DNA of 64,000 nt from contig CAKTEQ010000005.1 in NCBI GenBank assembly GCA_934552825.1, positions 62,001-126,000 on the forward strand. The letters run 5' to 3'. Shown one piece after another: positions 32,180 to 42,977 of the stretch. This stretch comes from an uncultured Oscillospiraceae bacterium (GTDB lineage Bacteria > Bacillota > Clostridia > Oscillospirales > Oscillospiraceae). A program made the position numbers and the translations under genes. Within the stretch, counting starts at the first letter, position 1. Every line of letters starts with the position of its first letter. Under the pieces are notes generated by a model. That model did not search any database, was not told where the DNA came from, and saw only the letters and a list, made by a program, of their open reading frames with translations.

Positions 32180-32463
32180 TGAAAATAGGTTACAGGATGT
32201 GCGGCAGCTGCAACCCGAAGTTCAGCACCGGAGCTCTTCTTCGCAGGCTCAAGGCGGCGGACAGGAGCAATGAGTACGTGTTCTTTGAAGAGGGCGGCTA
32301 TGAGAAACTGCTGCTCATAAGCGGCTGCGCGTCTGACTGTACCACGAGACCGCCAGGCGACTGTGAGACGATAGTCGTCGCGGGGGACAGCATCAATAAC
32401 GTGACGGTGGGCATAGATAACCTGCTAGATGCGCTCCTTGAAATGCTGAGCCCAAAAGAATAA
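32179..32463 (+). CDS. Small cysteine-rich CGxCNP protein
   Basis: A 94-residue protein whose ATG shares one base with the dehydratase stop (TGATG). It has CGSCNP near the N-terminus (C8, C11), an ISGCASDCTTRPPGDC block (four positions that could bind metal) and an amphipathic C-terminal helix. I recognise the CGxCNP pattern as recurrent in anaerobes but know no function. Tight coupling suggests a role in cluster assembly, electron supply or protection of the oxygen-sensitive dehydratase. That is inference only. Confidence 0.8.
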   Translation: MKIGYRMCGSCNPKFSTGALLRRLKAADRSNEYVFFEEGGYEKLLLISGCASDCTTRPPGDCETIVVAGDSINNVTVGIDNLLDALLEMLSPKE

Positions 32464-32474
32464 TATAAAAGAAA

Positions 32475-32514
32475 AGCACATCCGGCATGGCTTTCATGCC
32501 GGATGTGCTTTTTC
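32475..32514 (+). terminator. Terminator of dehydratase operon
   Basis: AGCACATCCGGCAT / ATGCCGGATGTGCT around GGCTTTC, then TTTTT. Confidence 0.9.
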
Positions 32515-32532
32515 CCTTTTCTATGCGGCGCG

Positions 32533-34233
32533 TCAGCCGTATACGGTTATGTTTTCAAGCTTGCCGCTGTCCTCCACAGCGTTGCCGAAGCAGTAGAGCT
32601 TCTGGAGTTTGGGGCAGTCCTTGAGCGCCTCCACGGAGGTCACGTTGTTATGCTCGATGTCCAGCAGCTCCAGGCTGGGCATTCCGACGAAGGCGGTCAC
32701 ATTGCTGAAGGTGTTGTAGGAGAGACGTAGCTCTCTCAGAGCGGTCATGCCAGCCATGCTCGTGCTGGAGGAGATGAAGTTCTCGCTGAGATCTAGAGTC
32801 TGCAGAGACTCCAGCTTCAGCAGGGAGGAGATGTCTGTTATCTGATTGTTTTTCATTGACAGGTCGGTGAGCTTTGTGCAGGTGCTCAGAGCGGAGATGT
32901 CAAATATCTCGCAGTAGTCTGCCTTGAAAGTCTCCAGAGTAAGTATGGAGCCGACGGAGGTGATGTCCCCCACGGGGCAGCGGGTGACATTGAGATAGGT
33001 GAGCTGGGAACCATCAAGAGGGCTGAGATCGGACACGATGTTGTCCTCAAGGTCCAGGTATTTAAGCTTACGCAGGGAGCTGACAGCGTCGATATTCTCA
33101 ATGGCGTTCTCACGGAGGTCGAGCTTTTCCAGCGTAGTCATTCCGGAGATGACTGTAAGATCGGAGAGGCTGTTTTCCGGGATGATTAGCTCCCGGAGAT
33201 TCGGCATGTCCACAAGGTAGGCGAGGCTCGCGATGCTGTTGTCCGTGAGGTTGAGGGTCTCAAGGCTTCCGATAGCGGCGATTTTTTCGAGATCCGCAGT
33301 GGTCACGGAGCAGTTCTTGAGCCAGAGAGTTTTGAGGTTGTTGAAGACCATAAGGGCGTCATAGTCGATGCGCTCCTGCCCCTCCAGGACCAGGGAGGGG
33401 ATCTTTTTGAACCAGCGGAGGTCAGAATAATCGGTTATCTGGCCATCCCAATGGGTTATCTTGAGCTGCTCCATGTCCCAGAGCTCGCTGCTGAGTATCT
33501 CGGCAGAATCGTTTTTGCCCAAGGTTTTGCGTACTACCTTATCAATAACGGGATCGTTGAAGGTGACCGGCTCCACCACGTTTGCGACTGTATAAGTGCC
33601 CTCGACCATGGAGGAGACGATGCCGTTTTCATTGACCGCAACGGCTCTTATGACGGTTGTGCCCTCGGGCAGGGTGATGCCGCCCGCATAGGCGGTGCCG
33701 TTTATTGAAGGGTAGTCCCCCGTGTCGTCATAAAAGCAGGCGGAGGTATCGTCATAGGATATCCCAACGGTTATATATTCATTGTACTCACCGTCCTCAT
33801 AGGAGAGAACAGGGGCGCTGGGGCGTACAGCGTCCACTCCTGCGCGGGCAGTGGGATCCGTGATGCTGTCCAGCAGCGTGGCGGCGTCCAGGAGCTTATC
33901 CTGCATGGCGTACACGGAGGACAGGCACAGATAGAGATCAGTGCAGTCGGGGCTGGCGTTGATGCCGTAATAGAGTATCTTCTCCGCCTTTGTGAAGTTG
34001 CCTGCCTGGGCGTAGCCGAGTCCGGCAAGGTGGCAGGTCTCGTAGTTGGATATGTCTCTGTCGAAGGCCTTCTCGTACCAGGCGAGGGCAGTCTCCGTGT
34101 CCCCCTTTGCGTCGGCTCTGTCGCCGAGACTAAGGTACAGGTCCGCCATGACGTCGTCACAGAAGAAGTATATAACGCCGCAGGCGATAAGCAGCGCCAG
34201 CAGCACACAAAGGATTATCTTGAAGGCTCTCAT
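32533..34233 (-). CDS. Membrane-anchored TPR / chitobiase-like / leucine-rich-repeat protein
   Basis: A 566-residue protein. The start is set at 34233 (MRAFKIILCVLL) with AAGGAA upstream; longer frames lack a ribosome site. One N-terminal transmembrane helix (4-27) is followed by TPR-like helices (about 28-125: LGDRADAKGDTETALAWYEKAF), a CHB_HEX/Fn3-like beta domain (about 145-220, GGITLPEGTTVIRAVAVNENG) and about ten 22-residue leucine-rich repeats of internalin type (LxxLxxLxLxxNxIxDIS) to the C-terminus. It is exposed outside the membrane, probably for protein or glycan contact. The C-terminal ENITVYG looks complete. No sorting signal is seen. Confidence 0.85.
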   Translation of the reverse strand: MRAFKIILCVLLALLIACGVIYFFCDDVMADLYLSLGDRADAKGDTETALAWYEKAFDRDISNYETCHLAGLGYAQAGNFTKAEKILYYGINASPDCTDLYLCLSSVYAMQDKLLDAATLLDSITDPTARAGVDAVRPSAPVLSYEDGEYNEYITVGISYDDTSACFYDDTGDYPSINGTAYAGGITLPEGTTVIRAVAVNENGIVSSMVEGTYTVANVVEPVTFNDPVIDKVVRKTLGKNDSAEILSSELWDMEQLKITHWDGQITDYSDLRWFKKIPSLVLEGQERIDYDALMVFNNLKTLWLKNCSVTTADLEKIAAIGSLETLNLTDNSIASLAYLVDMPNLRELIIPENSLSDLTVISGMTTLEKLDLRENAIENIDAVSSLRKLKYLDLEDNIVSDLSPLDGSQLTYLNVTRCPVGDITSVGSILTLETFKADYCEIFDISALSTCTKLTDLSMKNNQITDISSLLKLESLQTLDLSENFISSSTSMAGMTALRELRLSYNTFSNVTAFVGMPSLELLDIEHNNVTSVEALKDCPKLQKLYCFGNAVEDSGKLENITVYG

Positions 34234-34419
34234 AAGCTCACATTCCTTTTTTATAGAATATATCGTTCCCAAGTATAACACACATCCGCGGAAAGTGGAA
34301 CCGCCGGAGCCATCCAAATTTATGAAAACTTATATTTTTACAAATTGTTTACTAATTTTCCTCCATAAGATATTATATTATATAGTCATATAATATTCGA
34401 CATAGGAGTGTGGCTTTCA

Positions 34420-35112
34420 ATGGAGAATACAAAAGTACTTATCATAGAGGACGACGGAAACATTGCAGAGCTTCTGCGCCTGTATCTGGAGAAGGACGGC
34501 TATGAGCCTCACATTGCGGCAGACGGCGCCGAAGGACTTGATATGTTCGACAAGGTCGAGCCGGATATTGTCCTGCTGGACATCATGCTGCCGGTCATGG
34601 ACGGCTGGGAGGTATGCCGCCGCATAAGAGAAAAGAGCAAAACGCCCATTATCATGCTCACGGCGAAGGGCGAACTGAGCGATAGGGTCATGGGGCTGGA
34701 CAACGGCGCCGACGACTATATAACAAAGCCCTTTGAGATGAAGGAACTCCTCGCCAGAGTGCGCGCCGTGCTGCGCCGCTCTAGGGGTGAAGAGCCTGAA
34801 AAGCCGAAAAAGCTGGTGTTTGATAAGCTCGTGGTGGATATAGACTCTTATGAGCTGCTGGTGGACGGCAAGCGGGTCGACGCTCCTCCGAAGGAGCTTG
34901 AGCTGCTGTACCGCATGGCGAGCGAGCCGAACAAGGTATTTACGCGCAATCAGCTCCTGGACGAGGTGTGGGGCTTTGACTATTTCGGGGACTCACGGAC
35001 GGTGGACGTGCACATAAAACGCCTGAGAGAAAAGCTTGAGGGCGTGAGCGACAAGTGGAATATACATACGGTCTGGGGCGTGGGCTATAAATTTGAATTG
35101 AAGGAAGACTGA
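34420..35112 (+). CDS. OmpR/PhoB-family response regulator
   Basis: A 230-residue regulator. The receiver domain has the acidic pocket (IIEDD), the phosphoacceptor Asp in PDIVLLDIMLP and the Lys in TKPFEMKELLARV. The winged-helix output domain ends VWGVGYKFE. The start is ATG at 34420, after TAGGAG; a GTG at 34408 is less likely. It is the first gene of an operon with a histidine kinase and an HtrA protease, which suggests envelope-stress control, as in CssRS systems. Confidence 0.95.
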   Translation: MENTKVLIIEDDGNIAELLRLYLEKDGYEPHIAADGAEGLDMFDKVEPDIVLLDIMLPVMDGWEVCRRIREKSKTPIIMLTAKGELSDRVMGLDNGADDYITKPFEMKELLARVRAVLRRSRGEEPEKPKKLVFDKLVVDIDSYELLVDGKRVDAPPKELELLYRMASEPNKVFTRNQLLDEVWGFDYFGDSRTVDVHIKRLREKLEGVSDKWNIHTVWGVGYKFELKED

Positions 35113-35138
35113 TCTTCCCGGAAAGGCGGTGAGGGAAA

Positions 35139-36590
35139 TTGAAGAGTATGTTCATGCGCCTGTTCACCAGCACGCTGATGATACTGGCGGTGAGCTTTAT
35201 CCTGCTGGGCACGCTTTTCTTTTCCTACTGCACCCGTTATATCGTCACAGAGAAGCACGATGAGCTGACGACCACGGCGCAGGAAGTTGCCCACAGCGCC
35301 GTTGCGTATAAGACGGGGGGCGAGTCACTGGCGGAGAACTGGAATTTCCGCATGAGCGTTGACTCACTGGGGCGCGCGTCCGACTGCAGGATATTCGTAT
35401 GCGATGATGCGGGTAAAGTCAAAATATGCTCCGGCGAGGGCATGATGCGCGCCGATGAGGGAAAAATGATGAATACGGAAGCCGTCTTGCAGGTCATGGA
35501 AAACGGCGAATACTTCGGCATGACGAACGAGGGCGCGGCGCCGGGGGACGCGACCTACGTGGTGGGGCTGCTGGTTCAAGGCGAGGGCGAAACGCCTATA
35601 GGCATGATATTCGTGTCAACCGTGGCGGCCAATATCATGGCTCTGCGTGTTAAGCTCATGACGGGCTTTATTCTCATTGCCGTTGTCGTGTTTGTCATAG
35701 CGTTCTTCGTGATGACCTACATCTCAAAGCGGCAGACACGGCCGATCGACGAGATAGCGGACGCTGCCAACAGTTTTGCCTCCGGCCATCTGGACGCCCG
35801 GGTGAAGATAGCCGTGCAGCGGAAGGATGAGCTCGGGCGGCTGGCGGTGTCATTCAACGCCATGGCGGACTCTTTGGAGCAGAGTGAAAAACGCCGGCAG
35901 GAATTCGTCTCAAATGTGTCCCATGAGCTGAAAACGCCGATGACAACGATAGGCGGCTTTGTGGACGGCATCCTCGACGGCACGATACCCCAGGAGCAGG
36001 AGCGGAAGTATCTCACGATAATTTCCGATGAGATAAAGCGGCTGTCCCGGCTTGTGCGCACGCTCCTTCAGACGTCGCGCCTGCAGGATCAGGTGGAGAA
36101 GCAGCCCTGGCACCCCTTCGATATTGTGGACATGGCTGTCGGAACGATGCTCTCCTTTGAGAAGAAGATCGAGGAGAAGCACCTTGAGGTAGATATGAAC
36201 GTGCCGGAGGAGCCTGTTATGGTGGTGGGCAGCAGTGATTCCATCAATCAAGTGCTCTACAATCTGATGGACAACGCGGTGAAGTTCTCCAATCCCGGAG
36301 GCCGCGTCGGGCTCGGCATAAGGGTCAAGGGCGGCAAGGCGAACATAACAGTGAGTAACACCGGTGAGACGATACCGCTGGAACAGCAGAAGCTTATATT
36401 TGACCGGTTCCATAAGACCGACGCGTCCCGCAGCAAGGACAAGGACGGCGTGGGATTGGGTCTGTATATCGTGCAGACGATAATCGCAAAGCACGGGGAG
36501 GACATAAACGTCATCAGCAACGACGGGCTTACGGAGTTCACGTTCACGATGACCCTCGCCCAGAAAGAGACAGGTAACGGAAGAAAATGA
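35139..36590 (+). CDS. Sensor histidine kinase with HAMP domain
   Basis: A 483-residue kinase. TM1 lies near residues 8-31, followed by an extracytoplasmic sensor of about 130 residues, TM2 (about 170-192), HAMP (to about 245), a HisKA domain with phosphoacceptor His in SHELKTPMTTIGGF, and an ATPase domain with N, G1 (DKDGVGLGLYI) and G2 boxes. The start is TTG at 35139, 9-10 bases after AAGGCGGTGAG; ATG codons follow at 35148 and 35154. It overlaps the protease gene by ATGA, so kinase and protease are translationally coupled. Confidence 0.93.
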   Translation: MKSMFMRLFTSTLMILAVSFILLGTLFFSYCTRYIVTEKHDELTTTAQEVAHSAVAYKTGGESLAENWNFRMSVDSLGRASDCRIFVCDDAGKVKICSGEGMMRADEGKMMNTEAVLQVMENGEYFGMTNEGAAPGDATYVVGLLVQGEGETPIGMIFVSTVAANIMALRVKLMTGFILIAVVVFVIAFFVMTYISKRQTRPIDEIADAANSFASGHLDARVKIAVQRKDELGRLAVSFNAMADSLEQSEKRRQEFVSNVSHELKTPMTTIGGFVDGILDGTIPQEQERKYLTIISDEIKRLSRLVRTLLQTSRLQDQVEKQPWHPFDIVDMAVGTMLSFEKKIEEKHLEVDMNVPEEPVMVVGSSDSINQVLYNLMDNAVKFSNPGGRVGLGIRVKGGKANITVSNTGETIPLEQQKLIFDRFHKTDASRSKDKDGVGLGLYIVQTIIAKHGEDINVISNDGLTEFTFTMTLAQKETGNGRK

Positions 36591-37921
36591 CGGATTTTAA
36601 TACGAACAGCCTGAACCGCCCGGAGTATTACGACAAGCGCAGTTCGGGCGGAGAGATACAGGAACAAGTGCCGGGGGGAGATTACGGCCCGCCCCGGGAG
36701 CGGGCTGCCAGACCGGCGCAGGACGTGCGCAGGCCGATGCCGGAGAGCCTGAAGGGGATATTCAAGCCCCGGAAAAAGCACATAGCCCTAAGGGTGCTCG
36801 CCGCCGCTCTGGCGGTGGCTGTGGTGCTGGGTGCCGCCGGCACGGGAATGCTCATAGAGCGGAAAAACAATACGGCAGCCAACGGGAACACGGTGCCGGA
36901 CAGCGACGGGCAGTATACTATATATGAACCCCTTCCCAAAGAGGTGGAGCGCTATGTAACCCCCGAGGATGAAGCGGTCACACTGAATATCGAGGATATC
37001 GACCGCAGCGGGGAAGAGCTCGCACTGAACGAGATATACGAGAAGTGCATCCCCTCCGTCGTGGATATCACTGCGGTGAATAATGACAGCGGTTCTCTCG
37101 GCACGGGCATCGTCATGGACGAGCGGGGCTTCATTCTCACGAACGCCCATATCGTTGAGGAGGCGCTGCGGATATATGTGACGCTCACGAATGAGCGGAC
37201 CTATGAGGCGATGCTCGTGGGCATGGACAGCGACATGGACGTTGCGGTGCTGAAGATAGATGCCCCGGAACTGACGGCAGCTCATTTCGGTGACAGTGAC
37301 CAGCTCATGATAGGCGAAAATGTGGCCGTTATCGGTGACCCGACCATATATACGGAGCTTCGGGGCACACTTACAAACGGTATAGTCTCCGCCCTGAACA
37401 GACCCATGGATATGGCGGTGCGCCTTATCCAGACGAACGCCGCCATAAATACAGGCAACTCCGGCGGGCCGGTCATAAACGCGTATGGGCAGGTTATCGG
37501 GATAACTGTAATGAAGATGACCTCTTCCCAGAAAAATATAGAGGGTCTCGGCTTTGCGATACCTGTTTCGGCCGTGAAGACAGTGGTCGAGGAGATAATT
37601 CGCAAGGGTGAATACGAACATCCGGCGATCGGCATCGTGGGTATGACGGTCTCGGCGGAGCTGAGCGCCGCCTATGATACGCCGAGAGGCGTGCTGGTGG
37701 ACAGCGTGCTGGACGCGGCGGCTGAGGGCGGCTGCGAACTTTTGCCCGGTGACGTGATAACTACCATAGACGGTCGGGAGATATTGAACATGGACGCTCT
37801 GAACGACATGAAGTACAGGCACAGCATCGGAGACGTGATGAGAGTTACGGTGGTGCGCGCCGGCGTTGTGAAAAATGTGGATGTTCCGCTTTTCAGCGAC
37901 AGCATACTAGATAACAAATGA
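36587..37921 (+). CDS. HtrA/DegP-type serine protease with PDZ domain
   Basis: A 444-residue membrane-anchored protease. The cytoplasmic N-terminus (1-65) is followed by one transmembrane helix (66-90), a trypsin-like domain with catalytic His188 (TNAHIV), Asp218 (DMDVAVLK) and Ser292 (GNSGGPV), then one PDZ domain (about 345-435, PRGVLVDSVLDAAAEGG). The active site lies outside the membrane, degrading misfolded envelope proteins. It starts inside the kinase stop codon (ATGA), so a stress circuit and its effector share one transcript. Length is normal for Gram-positive HtrA. Confidence 0.95.
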   Translation: MTDFNTNSLNRPEYYDKRSSGGEIQEQVPGGDYGPPRERAARPAQDVRRPMPESLKGIFKPRKKHIALRVLAAALAVAVVLGAAGTGMLIERKNNTAANGNTVPDSDGQYTIYEPLPKEVERYVTPEDEAVTLNIEDIDRSGEELALNEIYEKCIPSVVDITAVNNDSGSLGTGIVMDERGFILTNAHIVEEALRIYVTLTNERTYEAMLVGMDSDMDVAVLKIDAPELTAAHFGDSDQLMIGENVAVIGDPTIYTELRGTLTNGIVSALNRPMDMAVRLIQTNAAINTGNSGGPVINAYGQVIGITVMKMTSSQKNIEGLGFAIPVSAVKTVVEEIIRKGEYEHPAIGIVGMTVSAELSAAYDTPRGVLVDSVLDAAAEGGCELLPGDVITTIDGREILNMDALNDMKYRHSIGDVMRVTVVRAGVVKNVDVPLFSDSILDNK

Positions 37922-37929
37922 GCCTGAAG

Positions 37930-37955
37930 GGAGCCGGAAAACCGGCTCCCTTTTC
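37930..37955 (+). terminator. Terminator of the two-component/HtrA operon
   Basis: GGAGCCGG / CCGGCTCC around AAAA, then CTTTTCCCTTT. Confidence 0.75.
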
Positions 37956-38018
37956 CCTTTATCTGAGGGGAAAAGTGTGATAAAATATGGAAAAGTCGTA
38001 AAAACGGAGGAAAATTAC

Positions 38019-38984
38019 ATGGAGTGGCTTGAGATATCAGTGCAGACGGTGCCGGATTGTATCGAACGGCTGACACAGACGATAGAGGATGAGGGTATCA
38101 CCGGCCTCGTAATAGATGACGAACAGGATTTCGAGAGCTTTCTTGAGAATAACCGCCAGTACTGGGACTATGTGGACGAGGATCTGCGCCGGGAGAAAGA
38201 GGGCGTGTGCGCGGTGAAGTTCTATGTGGCGGATGACGACGAGGGCAGAGAACAGCTCGCAAGGGTCAGAGCGGCTGTGGATAGGCTGAGAGAGCAGCTC
38301 CCGGCGCAGGAGACCGGCACACTCGAAATGACGGAAAAGACGGTCCGCAATGAGGACTGGGAAAACGAATATAAAAAATACTATAAGCCCATCCCGGTGG
38401 GGAAAAAAATACTCATCCTCCCAAGCTGGGAAGAGGAGCCGGAGGGAAACGGCAGACTGGTCCTGCGCCTTGATCCTGGCATCAGCTTCGGCTCCGGCGG
38501 GCACGCTACCACGCGCCTGTGCCTTGAATTGATGGAGGACGTTGTGAAAAAGGGCGGCAGCGTGCTGGACCTCGGCAGCGGCAGCGGTATACTCTCTATC
38601 GGAGCCATGCTCCTCGGTGCGGGCAAAACCATCGGCTGCGACATCGACTCGTTGGCAGCGGATATCTCCGGGGAAAATGCGGAGCAGAACGGTTTTTCCA
38701 CTCCGGAATGCCGGTATATATGCGGCAATGTGCTCACGGACGAGGGGCTTAAAGAGGAATTTGCCCGCGAGAAATTTGACCTTGTTCTCGCCAATATCGT
38801 GGCGGATGTGATAATCCCCCTGTCCGGCTTCGTGCGCCGGTTCATGGCTGAGGACGGGTATCTCATATGCTCCGGTATAATCGGACCGCGGAGCGACGAG
38901 GTGGAGGCTGTACTCAGGAGCAACGGCTTCACGGTGCTGCGCCGCTGCACCGAGGACGACTGGACGGCGTTCCTTCTAAAATGA
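38019..38984 (+). CDS. prmA: Ribosomal protein L11 methyltransferase
   Basis: A 321-residue SAM enzyme trimethylating ribosomal protein L11. An N-terminal substrate-binding domain (1-120) precedes the methyltransferase core with the PrmA blocks LDPGISFGSGGHATT, VLDLGSGSGILSIGA and LANIVADVI. The start at 38019 (MEWLEISVQT) is fixed by ACGGAGG; a GTG start at 37977 would add a non-conserved lead. It overlaps sfsA by ATGA. Confidence 0.95.
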   Translation: MEWLEISVQTVPDCIERLTQTIEDEGITGLVIDDEQDFESFLENNRQYWDYVDEDLRREKEGVCAVKFYVADDDEGREQLARVRAAVDRLREQLPAQETGTLEMTEKTVRNEDWENEYKKYYKPIPVGKKILILPSWEEEPEGNGRLVLRLDPGISFGSGGHATTRLCLELMEDVVKKGGSVLDLGSGSGILSIGAMLLGAGKTIGCDIDSLAADISGENAEQNGFSTPECRYICGNVLTDEGLKEEFAREKFDLVLANIVADVIIPLSGFVRRFMAEDGYLICSGIIGPRSDEVEAVLRSNGFTVLRRCTEDDWTAFLLK

Positions 38985-39670
38985 GGCTATATGAAAATGT
39001 CGTAAGGGCGGAATTTATCAGCCGCCCGAACAGGTTCATCGCAATATGCCGGGTTGACGGACGGGAGGAGCGGTGCCACGTGAAGAACACGGGGCGCTGC
39101 CGGGAGCTCCTTGTGACAGGCTGCATGGTGATACTGTGCCCCGGCAGCGGCGTGAACCGGAAGACGAAGTTTGATCTGGTAGCGGTATACAAGGGTGATA
39201 TGCTCGTCAATATGGACAGCCAGGCGCCAAACCGGGTATTCGGGGAGTATGCCGGTGCGGGCAGGTTCATAGGTGACGTGGAGATATATCCGGAGCGGAA
39301 ATTTGGAAATTCCAGATTTGATTTTTACATGGAAAATGGACCGCGGCGCATTATATGCGAGGTCAAGGGCGTGACATTGGAGGAGAACGGTGTGTGTTCG
39401 TTCCCGGACGCGCCCACTCTGAGGGGGCAGAAGCATCTGAGGGAGCTCACGGCCCTCGCAGGGCAGGGCTATGAGTGCCGCGTGGTTTTCATAGTGCAGA
39501 TGGAAGGCATGAAATACCTTCGCCCCAACAGGGAGAATGACCCGGAGTTTGCGGCATGCCTTGAGGCGGCAGAGCGGGGCGGCGTGAAGATAACCGCCCT
39601 GGAGTGCGTTGTAAGCGAGGACTCAATGACAGTACGCCGGGAGCTGCCGGTGAGGGTGAGGGACGAGTGA
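38981..39670 (+). CDS. sfsA: SfsA family protein (sugar fermentation stimulation protein homologue)
   Basis: A 229-residue SfsA with an N-terminal OB-like domain (RFIAICRVDG, HVKNTGRCRELL) and a nuclease-like C-terminal domain with NSRFDFYME, CEVKGVTLEENG and FPDAPTLRGQKHL. The molecular function is unsettled in the family; DNA binding and a nuclease fold have been proposed. The ATG at 38981 overlaps the prmA stop codon, so longer frames are ruled out. Confidence 0.93.
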   Translation: MRLYENVVRAEFISRPNRFIAICRVDGREERCHVKNTGRCRELLVTGCMVILCPGSGVNRKTKFDLVAVYKGDMLVNMDSQAPNRVFGEYAGAGRFIGDVEIYPERKFGNSRFDFYMENGPRRIICEVKGVTLEENGVCSFPDAPTLRGQKHLRELTALAGQGYECRVVFIVQMEGMKYLRPNRENDPEFAACLEAAERGGVKITALECVVSEDSMTVRRELPVRVRDE

Positions 39671-39686
39671 TCCGCCCGCTGGGCAG

Positions 39687-39715
39687 TTGACAAAAAATGT
39701 GCCGTAGAATATACT
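39687..39715 (+). promoter_or_regulatory. glnN promoter
   Basis: TTGACA at 39687-39692, a 17-base spacer, TATACT at 39710-39715. Confidence 0.78.
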
Positions 39716-39764
39716 GGCAAGATAATGAAACAAAGCGAGATACCGCCAAAATTGGGAGGCTATT

Positions 39765-41846
<2,082 letters not shown>

Positions 41847-41853
41847 TAAAATA

Positions 41854-41892
41854 AAAAAACAGCCTTGAAGCGTGAGCTTCAAGGCTGTTTTT
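41854..41892. terminator. Bidirectional terminator between glnN and marR-type gene
   Basis: AAAAAACAGCCTTGAAGC / GCTTCAAGGCTGTTTTTT, 18 base pairs flanked by A- and T-runs, serving both converging genes. Confidence 0.93.
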
Positions 41893-42375
41893 TTATTTTC
41901 TGTTTTTCTTCTTCAGATAGAGGGGATGGGATCGCTCCAACACTCGGGATATCACGTTTTTGAGTCTGTCGCAGCAGACGGTGATCTCCTCCTTCTCCTC
42001 CTCGGAGATGCCGGCGAGGAGCTCGCCGAAGTGCTCCGCCGCCATGAGGGAGTACTCGTTAAGAAAAGCGAGTCCGCTGTCCGTTATGGAGACGTATACG
42101 TTTTTCTTGTTGCCTGCGTCCTTGGAGCGCTCGACAAGTCCCATCTTCTCCATGATAGGGATAGTCTGGGACATATGCTGCTTTGTCACACAGTGGTGGT
42201 CGGCGATCTCGGATATTGTGAGTCTGCCGAAGTGCTGAAGCAGGTAAAGGGTACGAAGCTGGACAAAAGTAAAATTCTCGGGAATTCTGGAGTTGGGCAC
42301 TACAAATGCCTGAAATACAGGTTCGAGCTCAACGATAGCGTTGGCCGCGATAAAAGTTGTTTTGTCAAGATCCAT
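41893..42375 (-). CDS. MarR-family transcriptional regulator
   Basis: A 160-residue winged-helix repressor. The core reads LRTLYLLQHFGRLTISEIADHHCVTKQHMSQTIPIMEKMGLVERSKD, followed by the wing (NKKNVYVSITDSG). The C-terminus is unusually basic (LYLKKKNRK). RBS TAGGAGAG. It shares a strand with the TspO and ATPase genes upstream but has its own promoter, so its targets could be these or distant genes. Ligand unknown. Confidence 0.9.
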   Translation of the reverse strand: MDLDKTTFIAANAIVELEPVFQAFVVPNSRIPENFTFVQLRTLYLLQHFGRLTISEIADHHCVTKQHMSQTIPIMEKMGLVERSKDAGNKKNVYVSITDSGLAFLNEYSLMAAEHFGELLAGISEEEKEEITVCCDRLKNVISRVLERSHPLYLKKKNRK

Positions 42376-42398
42376 GGTAACACTCTCCTATTAAAGAA

Positions 42399-42427
42399 AA
42401 TTTACCATAAAAATGCCGTTTAGGCAA
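42399..42427 (-). promoter_or_regulatory. Promoter of marR-type gene (minus strand)
   Basis: On the minus strand TTGCCT (42427-42422), a 17-base spacer, TAAATT (42404-42399). Confidence 0.6.
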
Positions 42428-42462
42428 TAGCGGAAATGACAAAAAGCATCTTGCGCCGTATT

Positions 42463-42930
42463 TTATCCGTTGAGAATATAGCTTGCCAGATTAAGATATC
42501 CCGCGAACAGCAGCCAGAGAACGTAGGGTATCTGTAGATATGCCGCGGCCCGGGAGCTCTTTTTGAAGAGAGATATCATTATTATGACGAGTATCAGCAG
42601 CGCGATGAGCCAGATGAAGGCGAAAAGACGTTTTTCAAAGACAAAGAAGATTACGGGCCAGAAGAAATTTACCACCAGCTGAGCGGCGTAGACCGTGAGC
42701 GCGGTGCCGCGGTCCGGCGTGTCGGCGCGCCATACCAGTGCGGCGGATATGCCCATGAGAATGAAGAGCACCGTCCAGACGACGGGGAACAGCCAGCCCG
42801 GGGGCGCCAGCGGCGGGAGCATAAGAGTCTTGTATAGCTCCATTGAATTATTCGTCACAAGCGCCGAGGCGCCTCCCACAGCCAGTGCTATGGCTATCGA
42901 CAGCACGTAGGGACGGAGCTTCTTCCACAT
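42463..42930 (-). CDS. TspO/MBR-family membrane protein
   Basis: A 155-residue five-helix protein related to bacterial TspO and the mitochondrial benzodiazepine receptor, which bind porphyrins and help degrade or transport them under stress. The family signature LPPLAPPGWLFPVVWTVLF lies between helices 1 and 2. The start at 42930 (MWKKLRPYVL) follows GGAGAGTG. It sits 47 bases downstream of the P-loop ATPase gene on the same strand. Confidence 0.9.
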   Translation of the reverse strand: MWKKLRPYVLSIAIALAVGGASALVTNNSMELYKTLMLPPLAPPGWLFPVVWTVLFILMGISAALVWRADTPDRGTALTVYAAQLVVNFFWPVIFFVFEKRLFAFIWLIALLILVIIMISLFKKSSRAAAYLQIPYVLWLLFAGYLNLASYILNG

Positions 42931-42977
42931 ATGTGACCACTCTCCTTTTTGGAGAGTATATGGCAAAAATGGCGGAA

